Assembly (NCBI GenBank): GCA_964568885.1
Contig: CAZMSF010000030.1
Coordinates: forward strand, 1 to 12,346
Origin: JAUSNA01 sp964568885
Lineage (GTDB): Bacteria > Patescibacteriota > Microgenomatia > Levybacterales > GWA1-39-11
Direction of reading: 5' to 3'
Length of the DNA stretch: 12,346 nt
In this document: piece after piece, positions 1-5,943 of the stretch
Layout of the letters: the number at the start of each line of letters is the position of its first letter
Numbering within the stretch: position 1 is the stretch's first letter
Program-made: the position numbers and the translations under genes
The notes under the pieces: generated by a model
Seen by the model: only the letters and a program-made list of their open reading frames with translations
Databases searched by the model: none
Told to the model about the DNA's origin: nothing

Positions 1-2
1 AA

Positions 3-605
3 TTACAACCCATATATAATAGGAAGCTACGTTACGCACGAAAGCTCACATATCTAAAAAAGCACACTACTCCCGACGGATATTTTTCCGTCGAATTGCG
101 GCATGGAGAAGAAATTTCCTCAGACGAATTGGAGGAAGTATTGGGAATTTTTAAAAGCAAAAAATCTGCGAAAGAACATTTGGCGCATTTAGTCAAAGAG
201 CATTCTTTGTGCGAGAACCTTTTGGGACTGCAAAAAACAATAAAACCCTGTTTTTCGTACAGGCTTGGTTGGTGTAAAGGGGCGTGTGCAAAAAAAGAAA
301 AAGCAGCACTTTACAACGCACGATTTATTCTGGCATTCGGCAAAACAAAACTTCGCGCCTGGCCGTTTACCGGACCAATTGTAATAAAAGAAAAAAGTGA
401 AGATGTGGAAGAGGGACTCGTTTTTGACAAGTGGTGTTACTTGGGAAAATACTCGGAATTTATGTACGAGGACTCGCGCGATTCAATTGCGGTGTCGGAT
501 TTTGATGTCTATAAAATATTAAATTCCTTTTTAAAAGACAAATACAATCACAAAAAAATAACGACATTAAAGACGGGGTCATTTCTGGAGAACCAGATAT
601 TTTAG
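3..605 (+). CDS. DnaQ/UvrC-Cho-type GIY-YIG nuclease, C-terminal part (5' truncated)
   Basis: Partial gene: the frame is open back to the window edge, so the TTG at 96 is not the real start. The first codons encode a stretch with NRKLRYARKL, like the end of the GIY-YIG catalytic domain of Cho/UvrC. After it comes the domain seen in Cho and in DNA polymerase III epsilon-GIY-YIG fusions, with LC..LLGL, CFSYRLGWCKGAC and an ALYNARF helix. Four cysteines (codons at 210, 249, 273 and 285) are spaced C-X12-C-X7-C-X3-C, close to the UvrC arrangement reported to bind an Fe-S cluster. The family cuts damaged DNA beside a lesion in nucleotide excision repair. Whether a DnaQ exonuclease domain precedes it lies outside the window. 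The last 27 bases overlap the convergent reductase gene. Family assignment is fairly sure; the exact architecture is not. Confidence 0.72.
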   Translation, partial: LQPIYNRKLRYARKLTYLKKHTTPDGYFSVELRHGEEISSDELEEVLGIFKSKKSAKEHLAHLVKEHSLCENLLGLQKTIKPCFSYRLGWCKGACAKKEKAALYNARFILAFGKTKLRAWPFTGPIVIKEKSEDVEEGLVFDKWCYLGKYSEFMYEDSRDSIAVSDFDVYKILNSFLKDKYNHKKITTLKTGSFLENQIF

Positions 606-1115
606 AAGAAGCGTTCCTTGCTCGTTCATTTTTTCGGAAGAAATAAGTTTTAATGTAATATTGACTTCCTCTTCTCCGACAAGCCCATTTCCAGTTCCCA
701 AAATTTTTGGCTCGAGTGTTTGCCAAACTTCCGTCACTAAATTTTGTTTGAAAAATTCGGTGTTGGTGTGAGCTCCTCCGACTAAGTACCCCTCTGTGTA
801 TCCTTGTGAGGGTAGTCTATTTATAAGGTCTGCTGGATTTTCATTTGTGAATTCCAGTTGCCCTGGGATTTTTTCTCCATCATATTTTGAGGGATCATGG
901 GTAATGATAACCCGGAGTTTTCCTTCGACGTGCTGCATGCTGGGTCGCGCTGCTTCGTAGGTTGTGGAACCCATGATAAGAAGCTTTGCGTTCTGAATGA
1001 CAGTTTGAAAATGCTTCTGATCCTCTTTTGATGTCCAGTAGTGGATGTCTGCTCCGTGCCCTTTCTGAGTCGACCGCCCATCAAGGGAAGTTACCATGAC
1101 GAGTATTAATTCCAT
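579..1115 (-). CDS. RibD C-terminal/dihydrofolate reductase-fold family reductase
   Basis: Complete 178-residue protein of the RibD_C/DHFR superfamily, a single Rossmann-like domain that reduces pterin- or pyrimidine-type substrates with NADPH. Visible signatures are SLDGR near residue 10 in the first strand-loop, LLIMGSTTYEAARP (45-58; the usual GRxTYE element with Ser for Arg), YLVGGAHT (110-117; glycine-rich cofactor loop) and PKILGTGNGL (136-145). Length matches stand-alone members (about 170-190 residues). Which substrate it uses, folate or a riboflavin intermediate, cannot be told from sequence. The ATG at 1113-1115 is favoured because an extended -10 box ends six bases before it; an in-frame ATG six codons later would cut into the first strand. 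The 3' end overlaps the convergent nuclease gene by 27 bases. No folate or riboflavin gene lies beside it. Confidence 0.82.
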   Translation of the reverse strand: MELILVMVTSLDGRSTQKGHGADIHYWTSKEDQKHFQTVIQNAKLLIMGSTTYEAARPSMQHVEGKLRVIITHDPSKYDGEKIPGQLEFTNENPADLINRLPSQGYTEGYLVGGAHTNTEFFKQNLVTEVWQTLEPKILGTGNGLVGEEEVNITLKLISSEKMNEQGTLLLKYLVLQK

Positions 1116-1121
1116 AGATTT

Positions 1122-1130
1122 ATTTTACCA
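1122..1130 (-). promoter_or_regulatory. Extended -10 promoter of the reductase gene, leaderless type
   Basis: Reading the minus strand, TGG-TAAAAT (five of six matches to TATAAT) is followed by exactly six bases and then the ATG. The -35 region is poor, as is common with extended -10 promoters. The expected transcription start falls on or next to the start codon, and no ribosome-binding site is present. Confidence 0.5.
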
Positions 1131-1223
1131 GAGTCATGTAGTTGTGGATAGATATCTGATATTTACAACCCGTAAGTAAATGAAGCTATTTATCCTCGAT
1201 AACCCTGCTCAACTGCGGTTCTA

Positions 1224-1979
1224 TCATCTTTTTTTGGCAACAATAATGTAATTCGATTCTCCAAAAAGCTTGAGGGAAATATTATCCAAAAATGTTACAA
1301 GGTCTGAACCATAGCGATTTATTATTTTTACAAGTTTTCCTGCATATGGATTTACAAAAAGAAAATTGCGGATTATTCCTTCAGTTTTTACAATCTCTTT
1401 AATTTCAAAATCGTTTCCCTTTAAAAGTTTTTTTAAACTTAATAAAGAGTATCTTCTCAAATGACCAACTCTCTTATCAAAATCTTTAGTGAGCCCCAGC
1501 TTATTTAGGGGCGCTTTTATTGAGGGCGTTGATAGAATTAATAATCCATTAGATCTCAATAGTTTAGATATCTCCCTTATGGCTAAATCATCATATTCTA
1601 GATGTTCAATAACTTCTGTAAGTATTACAATGTCATATTTTTTACCTCTTAAATTTTCTTTGGGAAAATCAAGCCTGACAAAATCCACGCCTTTAATTCC
1701 TAAATTTTTTGCGCTTACACGACACTCATTAATTGCTTTTTGTGATATATCAATTCCGGTTACATCATGGCCTTTATTTGCAAGATAAAAACAAATTGTA
1801 CCCGCTCCACATCCTATATCCAAGACTTTGAGTTTTTTTGTATTAATCTTCTTGCTTAAAACCTTTATAAGTAAACGATAGGTGAAATTCTTATCGTCAA
1901 TTATTTTTTTTTGAGCAGTGGTTTTAATATGATATTTTTCATGAACTCTTCGTTGTAATTGTGATGATTTTAATTGCAT
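1224..1979 (-). CDS. Class I SAM-dependent methyltransferase (UbiG/Methyltransf_11-like)
   Basis: Complete 251-residue soluble methyltransferase. Motif I is VLDIGCGAG (52-60), the ribose-binding acidic strand is GIDIS (75-79), LDF (103-105) is the adenine-region motif, and TEVIEHL (121-127) is typical of the UbiG/glycan-associated branch. A C-terminal extension (about 160-251) replaces the usual simple cap and probably binds the acceptor. The substrate is unknown. Its divergent glycosyltransferase neighbour suggests an O-methylation in surface-glycan synthesis, as in many polysaccharide clusters. The coding sequence is visibly more AT-rich than the housekeeping genes further right, so transfer is plausible. 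The start at 1977-1979 is supported by a promoter-like element just upstream. Confidence 0.8.
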   Translation of the reverse strand: MQLKSSQLQRRVHEKYHIKTTAQKKIIDDKNFTYRLLIKVLSKKINTKKLKVLDIGCGAGTICFYLANKGHDVTGIDISQKAINECRVSAKNLGIKGVDFVRLDFPKENLRGKKYDIVILTEVIEHLEYDDLAIREISKLLRSNGLLILSTPSIKAPLNKLGLTKDFDKRVGHLRRYSLLSLKKLLKGNDFEIKEIVKTEGIIRNFLFVNPYAGKLVKIINRYGSDLVTFLDNISLKLFGESNYIIVAKKR

Positions 1980-1987
1980 AAGAACCT

Positions 1988-2016
1988 ATGGTACTATTCA
2001 GCTATGGAATTAACAA
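1988..2016 (-). promoter_or_regulatory. Predicted promoter of the methyltransferase gene
   Basis: On the minus strand TTGTTA (2011-2016) and TACCAT (1988-1993) are separated by 17 bases, and the ATG lies eight bases after the -10. Both boxes match the consensus at only four of six positions. The -10 overlaps that of the divergent glycosyltransferase promoter. Confidence 0.35.
1989..1997 (+). promoter_or_regulatory. Extended -10 promoter of the glycosyltransferase gene, leaderless type
   Basis: TG-G-TACTAT is followed by six bases and then the ATG at 2004. The -35 region is weak. The short distance predicts a transcript starting at the start codon. Confidence 0.42.
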
Positions 2017-2855
2017 TAGGTATACTCTCATTTAATACAAAAGATTTATTAAGAAAGTGTCTTTCTTCAATTTATAAATATACAGACGGAATTCGTTATG
2101 AGGTAATCGTTGTAGATAATGCTTCGCACGATGGTAGTGCGCAAATGATTGAAAAAGAATTTCCGAAAGTTAAATTGTGCATGAATAAAAAAAATAAATA
2201 TTTTGCTGAGGGGTATAACCAAATAATAAAGATAGCAAAAGGAAAATATTTTATTATGTTAAATTCGGATACTTATTTAAAAAACAATGCATTTAAAAAA
2301 ATATTAGGATTCATGAAAGAGAAGGATTTAAATGCATGTGAGGGGTTAGAGATAAAACCAAATGGAAAAATAATCCCCACGGGTACACAATTTCGGACAA
2401 TTCTTTCAGATTTCTATAGCCTAAGTATGCTGGGAAAGATATTTAGAAACGAATCGTATTTGAAGAAAAATAAAATGAAGAATAAAAACAGAAAAAATAA
2501 TTTTGAGATTAAAGTAGGATGTAATGCTTATTTCTGCATAGAGACAAAACTTTTAAAAGACATAGGCGGATATGACGAAAATTTCACTTTGTATTATACG
2601 GAAGACGACTTATCTCAAAGAATATATGAAAAAGGTTATAAAATTTTTCATTGTGGGGATTCATATGTAATACATGAAGACGCAAAAAGCACAATGCAAT
2701 TGGGATGGAAGCGACTTGATTTATTTTATGATGACCTATTTGTTTACCATCAAAAATACAACAGTAAGTTTATGGCATTAGCACTTTTCTGGTTACTTAC
2801 TGGAGAGAAGAAGTTACTAGAACTTAGAGCAAAAATTAATGGTGGGATGCCTTAG
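2004..2855 (+). CDS. Family 2 (GT-A) glycosyltransferase, rhamnosyltransferase-like
   Basis: Complete 283-residue glycosyltransferase with a GT-A fold. The N-terminal strand TIGILSFNT and VVDNASHDGS (36-45) form the nucleotide-sugar site. NSDT (87-90) is the metal-binding DxD-equivalent, and GGYDENF followed by TEDDLSQR (199-206) carries the catalytic base and acceptor loop. The order and length (about 280-300) fit WbbL-like transferases that extend surface glycans from dTDP- or UDP-sugars. No transmembrane helix is evident; a lysine- and asparagine-rich stretch (150-168) may lie at the membrane surface. An in-frame ATG at 1974 would run back into the divergent methyltransferase gene and adds no conserved sequence, so the ATG at 2004, six bases after a -10 box, is preferred. 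Base composition is very low in GC: 17 of 60 bases in 2161-2220 and 11 of 60 in 2461-2520. This suggests acquisition with the methyltransferase. The sugar and acceptor are unknown. Confidence 0.85.
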   Translation: MELTIGILSFNTKDLLRKCLSSIYKYTDGIRYEVIVVDNASHDGSAQMIEKEFPKVKLCMNKKNKYFAEGYNQIIKIAKGKYFIMLNSDTYLKNNAFKKILGFMKEKDLNACEGLEIKPNGKIIPTGTQFRTILSDFYSLSMLGKIFRNESYLKKNKMKNKNRKNNFEIKVGCNAYFCIETKLLKDIGGYDENFTLYYTEDDLSQRIYEKGYKIFHCGDSYVIHEDAKSTMQLGWKRLDLFYDDLFVYHQKYNSKFMALALFWLLTGEKKLLELRAKINGGMP

Positions 2856-2948
2856 AAATGCGGGGATGTCCCCCCAGACCTCTTCGTCTTTAGCTCTTTT
2901 TTTTACTAAAAACACCTAGGGAAAATATAGTCTTTTTGAGAGCATTGG

Positions 2949-3905
2949 TCAAGAGGTTGCTTTATCATCAACTTTTTCTTCGCTTGGAAGGTGTGCTTTG
3001 GAAATTTCTCCCCATATCTCGTCAACTTTTTTCTCTACTACGGCTTTATTCGCGAAGTCTAACTCTGAGATTGCAATCGAGGAGATACGACTTAGGTTCA
3101 TCGTGACAAGTAACAAACTCAACTTTATATCCTGAGTATTTGAGTTATTAAAAAGGTCTTCGTAAAGATAATTAATCAAATCCGTAGGGGAAAAGTGATT
3201 CTTAGAATTACCTATTCTATATGTTTCGAGCATAGACTTTACTTCGTCGTCTTGTATCACCTTATTTTGAGCAAGTTCTATAACCATATTTTCCACATCT
3301 AACCCTGCCCAAGATTTTCTAACTTTTTCGCCCTTATCTGGATACTTTTCGTCAAAATCTACTTCCAATTGACTTTCAACGTCATTGGTTATTCCAACAC
3401 CCTTAGACTTAAGGTACTCGATTGTTTCTAACCACGTTTTCCATCGCATCATACTGCTTTTATCAAAAAAGTCTTTTTTTACTTTCTCGTAATTATCTTC
3501 TATCTCTTTTTTTCTTTTTGGATCCATCTTTACTCCGCCAGATTCCAGATATTCCATGGTCTTTTTATCTTCTACAAATAAAAAATTTCTAAACTTTTTT
3601 GCCATGTCATCCTTACCTTTCATAATCATATACTCAAGGCTAATTAAATCTTCGAAAACTCTTCTGAATAAATCCATGCAGCTTGATCCGTAGATTATTA
3701 ATTCTTCCGGCTTTCCGTCTGATAATCTTCGGATCGTGGAAAGAGTTAGATAATCTCTTCTAAAAGATGCCTCTACTATCCTCGCAAAAGTCGTAGATTT
3801 ATATTTATTTGGTCCCGTAGCAATAACATGGACTGCATCTAATAAATCGTCAGCCCATTTTTTTACTTCATCCAGTGAAACTTGCTCTTCGCTCATATTG
3901 TCCAC
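2949..3905 (-). CDS. DUF5677-like helical protein of unknown function
   Basis: Complete protein of 318 residues from a GTG at 3903-3905, or 315 from the ATG at 3894-3896. It is predicted largely helical, with no signal peptide or membrane span. The pattern resembles DUF5677: a long helix with RRVFEDLISLEYMI (about 81-94), an FRNFLFV element shortly after, SWAGLDVENMV (200-210), and a late Ser...His block (SKNHFSPTDL, 234-243). The C-terminus is charged. The family has no established activity; members occur sporadically in genomes, often in variable loci. It is divergent to the ATP-cone nuclease across a 118-base spacer with a 7-bp inverted repeat, so the two may share control. A -10-like TGTAAT five bases before the GTG favours the longer form. 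Family call moderate, function unknown. Confidence 0.68.
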   Translation of the reverse strand: MDNMSEEQVSLDEVKKWADDLLDAVHVIATGPNKYKSTTFARIVEASFRRDYLTLSTIRRLSDGKPEELIIYGSSCMDLFRRVFEDLISLEYMIMKGKDDMAKKFRNFLFVEDKKTMEYLESGGVKMDPKRKKEIEDNYEKVKKDFFDKSSMMRWKTWLETIEYLKSKGVGITNDVESQLEVDFDEKYPDKGEKVRKSWAGLDVENMVIELAQNKVIQDDEVKSMLETYRIGNSKNHFSPTDLINYLYEDLFNNSNTQDIKLSLLLVTMNLSRISSIAISELDFANKAVVEKKVDEIWGEISKAHLPSEEKVDDKATS

Positions 3906-3910
3906 ATATT

Positions 3911-3941
3911 ATTACACAAACAACCCTATTTTTTAAGTCAA
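3911..3941 (-). promoter_or_regulatory. Predicted promoter of the DUF5677-like gene
   Basis: On the minus strand TTGACT (3936-3941, five of six) and TGTAAT (3911-3916, five of six) are 19 bases apart, slightly long. The GTG start lies five bases after the -10. The -35 box abuts the inverted repeat at 3942-3968. Confidence 0.4.
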
Positions 3942-3968
3942 TGTCGCACAAGAATGTGTTATGCGACA
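3942..3968. repeat. 7-bp inverted repeat, possible operator between divergent genes
   Basis: TGTCGCA (3942-3948) and TGCGACA (3962-3968) are perfect reverse complements separated by 13 bases. The element touches the -35 box of the leftward DUF5677 gene and lies 18 bases before the -35 box of the rightward ATP-cone nuclease gene. That placement suits a regulator binding both. No T-tract follows it, so it does not resemble a terminator. Confidence 0.5.
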
Positions 3969-3986
3969 ATAAAGCTTGTGGTGGGA

Positions 3987-4016
3987 TTTACAGATTGTTT
4001 GTTTTTTTGTCATAAT
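3987..4016 (+). promoter_or_regulatory. Promoter of the ATP-cone nuclease-pyrC operon, leaderless type
   Basis: TTTACA (3987-3992, five of six) is 18 bases from CATAAT (4011-4016, five of six), which is preceded by the TGT extension at 4008-4010. The ATG at 4024 lies seven bases after the -10, so the transcript should begin at or next to it. This decides the start: in-frame ATGs at 3976 and 4015 would lie upstream of or inside the promoter. Confidence 0.55.
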
Positions 4017-4023
4017 GGAAGAT

Positions 4024-4854
4024 ATGAAAGATAAGTTTGTGGTCAAAAAGTCGGGGGAGAGGGAGGTGTATGACAAAGCAAAGGTCATACGCTCAATGAA
4101 CCGGGTAGGGGTACCTGACAATCTGCAACCGGAAGTATTGGAGCACATTCAGACCAAATTCCACGAGAATGAAATTTCAACGGATGAGATATTCAAACAC
4201 GTTTTGGAATACTTGGAACCCCGGGATAGAAAGTCATCATTGAGGTTTAACTTGCGCGAGGCGATATTTGAATTGGGTCCAACCGGATTTCCATTCGAAC
4301 AATACCTAGCAAAAATTTTTCGGACGATGGACTATAAAGTCACGACAGACAACATCATGAACGGAGATTGCGTCAGGCACGAGATAGATTTACTTTTGGA
4401 AAAAAATAAGCACCGAGAGATAGTGGAAGTGAAATTTCATAACCATCACGTTGTCAAAACGGATGTTCAAGTAGCGCTTTACACGTATGCCAGGTTTCTG
4501 GATGTGAAGGAAAAAAACAATATCGATAACGTATGGTTAGTCACCAACACGAAATTAACAGCCGATGCCATCTCGTATGCCAACTGCAAAGGGATGCCGG
4601 TTATCGCATGGAATTACCCGGAAAAAGGTAATTTGCAGGATTTGGTTGAAGACCCGCAGATGTATCCAATAACGCTACTCTCCTCACTTTCGGAACAGGA
4701 GAAAAGAAGACTTATCGAAAAAGATATCGTTTTTTGCCGAGACCTTCTTACCAAAAGTGACGGGGAATTGGCAGACCCTCTTATCCGAAATAACAGTTTA
4801 CAAAAGGCAAAGGATGATGCACAATTGGTGTGCCCACTGCCTGATAGACATTAA
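4024..4854 (+). CDS. ATP-cone domain fused to PD-(D/E)XK (Mrr-like) nuclease
   Basis: Complete 276-residue protein. Residues 1-83 are an ATP-cone, the (d)ATP-sensing domain of ribonucleotide reductases and NrdR (VVKKSGEREVYDKAKV, then LEYLEPRDRK). Residues 88-190 form a restriction-endonuclease-like fold with a complete set of active-site residues: E92 in FEQYLAKIF, D122 in HEIDLLL, E135 and K137 in VEVKF, and Q149 in DVQVALYTYA. The C-terminal part (about 214-243) has a helical SLSEQEKRRLIEKDIVFCRDLL segment that may form a hairpin DNA-binding unit. By family logic it would cut nucleic acid under control of the ATP/dATP state; this is inference. The pyrC start follows two bases after the stop, so the two are co-transcribed and probably translationally coupled. 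The start at 4024 is fixed by the promoter. The domain call is strong; the biological role is unknown. Confidence 0.82.
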   Translation: MKDKFVVKKSGEREVYDKAKVIRSMNRVGVPDNLQPEVLEHIQTKFHENEISTDEIFKHVLEYLEPRDRKSSLRFNLREAIFELGPTGFPFEQYLAKIFRTMDYKVTTDNIMNGDCVRHEIDLLLEKNKHREIVEVKFHNHHVVKTDVQVALYTYARFLDVKEKNNIDNVWLVTNTKLTADAISYANCKGMPVIAWNYPEKGNLQDLVEDPQMYPITLLSSLSEQEKRRLIEKDIVFCRDLLTKSDGELADPLIRNNSLQKAKDDAQLVCPLPDRH

Positions 4855-4856
4855 TT

Positions 4857-5912
4857 ATGGCAACGATAACCCTTCCCGGACTTATTGATGTCCACACGCA
4901 CATGCGTACTCCCGCTCAGACGCATAAAGAAGATTTCTACACTGGAACGCTTGCAGCACTTAATGGAGGATTTACGACGGTTATTGACATGCCCAATAAC
5001 GCGACTCCTATTACGACGAAAAAACTTTTGGACGAAAAAATAAAAATAGCAGGCGAGCAGGCTGTTTGTGATATAGGATTTCATTTCGGAAGTTTGGGAG
5101 AAAATTTGGAAGAATTCAAAAAAGTATCAAAAAAAGTTTTTGGTTTGAAATTGTATTTAAATCAAACGACGGGAGGATTTATCATCGGGAAAAGGGAACT
5201 TACAAAAATTTATGATACATGGGAGAGTGCTCAGCCAATACTGCTGCACGCAGAAGAAGATGTTTTGGATATGGTGTTTGAGATAGCAAAACGGACCAAG
5301 AAGGCAACACACATCTGCCATGTTTCATCGGCAACTGAGCTTGCAAAAATAGCGCATGCAAAAGAAAAAGGTTTAAAAGTAACGTGTGGAGTAACCCCCC
5401 ATCATCTTTTCTTAACGCATGATGATGAAAAAAAGTTGGGGCCATACGGAAAAATGAAACCGTACCTTAAAAGCAAAAAAGATGTGAAATTTTTGTGGGA
5501 TAACTTTGAATATATCGACATTATCGAATCGGACCATGCACCGCACACGCAAAAAGAAAAGGAGACTGAAGCTCCATTTGGAGTTCCCGGACTTGACACT
5601 ACCCTCCCCCTTCTTTTGACAAAAGTTGAAGAAGGAGTCATGACGACCGATGAAATAGAGCAATTGTGTTTTGAAAATCCGGCCAAAATTTTCAATATCC
5701 CGACATCAGAAAATACAAAAATAGAAATTGACATGAAAGAATATGTTCTTTCAAAAAAAGATTTGAAAACAAAATGCGGGTGGTCTCCATTTGAAGGACG
5801 AAGAGTTGTAGGAAAAGTTAAATCAGTTGTTGTTCGTGGGAAAAAAGTGTATGAGAACGGAAAATTATTAATACAAAAAGGAGACGGAAAAATTATTGCC
5901 CCCACGGTTTGA
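4857..5912 (+). CDS. pyrC: Dihydroorotase, CAD-like
   Basis: Complete 351-residue cytosolic amidohydrolase that cyclises N-carbamoyl-L-aspartate to dihydroorotate, step three of pyrimidine synthesis. The metal site is visible: H13 and H15 in GLIDVHTHMR, K98 in GLKLYLNQT (candidate carboxylated lysine), H131 in LLHAEED, H155 in ICHVSS and D226 in ESDHAPHT. Substrate binding is suggested by MPNNATPIT (45-53). The GLKLYLN and SDHAPHT motifs and the short length resemble the dihydroorotase domain of animal CAD more than the 420-residue bacterial class I enzymes. The C-terminal part returns to the small beta domain (VVVRGKKVYENGK). The ATG starts two bases after the upstream nuclease stop with no ribosome-binding site, so coupled translation is likely. 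All metal ligands are present and activity is expected. Confidence 0.9.
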   Translation: MATITLPGLIDVHTHMRTPAQTHKEDFYTGTLAALNGGFTTVIDMPNNATPITTKKLLDEKIKIAGEQAVCDIGFHFGSLGENLEEFKKVSKKVFGLKLYLNQTTGGFIIGKRELTKIYDTWESAQPILLHAEEDVLDMVFEIAKRTKKATHICHVSSATELAKIAHAKEKGLKVTCGVTPHHLFLTHDDEKKLGPYGKMKPYLKSKKDVKFLWDNFEYIDIIESDHAPHTQKEKETEAPFGVPGLDTTLPLLLTKVEEGVMTTDEIEQLCFENPAKIFNIPTSENTKIEIDMKEYVLSKKDLKTKCGWSPFEGRRVVGKVKSVVVRGKKVYENGKLLIQKGDGKIIAPTV

Positions 5913-5937
5913 AGTTTCATAAATTGCGGAATATAAT
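5909..5937 (+). promoter_or_regulatory. Promoter of the unknown gene at 5944, leaderless type
   Basis: TTGAAG (5909-5914), a 17-base spacer and a perfect TATAAT (5932-5937) are followed by six bases and the ATG at 5944. This is the cleanest promoter in the window. Its -35 overlaps the final codons of pyrC, and no ribosome-binding site exists between box and start. Confidence 0.65.
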
Positions 5938-5943
5938 TCCCGT

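Noticed and set aside
1974..2003. Upstream in-frame ATG for the glycosyltransferase
   Set aside because: It overlaps the divergent methyltransferase start, precedes the -10 box, and adds residues not seen in the family, whose first strand begins right after the ATG at 2004.
2862..2904. GGGG-ATGT-CCCC hairpin and an 8-T tract downstream of the glycosyltransferase gene, as an intrinsic terminator
   Set aside because: The 4-bp GC stem lies more than 20 bases before the T-tract, and the nearer AGAC/GTCT stem is too short. The parts do not combine into a convincing terminator.
3942..3968. NrdR box, because an ATP-cone protein is encoded next to it
   Set aside because: The inverted repeat does not match the paired AT-rich NrdR box pattern, and the neighbouring ATP-cone protein carries a nuclease, not the NrdR zinc ribbon.
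3976..4023. Upstream in-frame starts for the ATP-cone protein (3976, 4015)
   Set aside because: The additional residues are hydrophobic and unlike the ATP-cone N-terminus, and both starts lie at or upstream of the -10 box.
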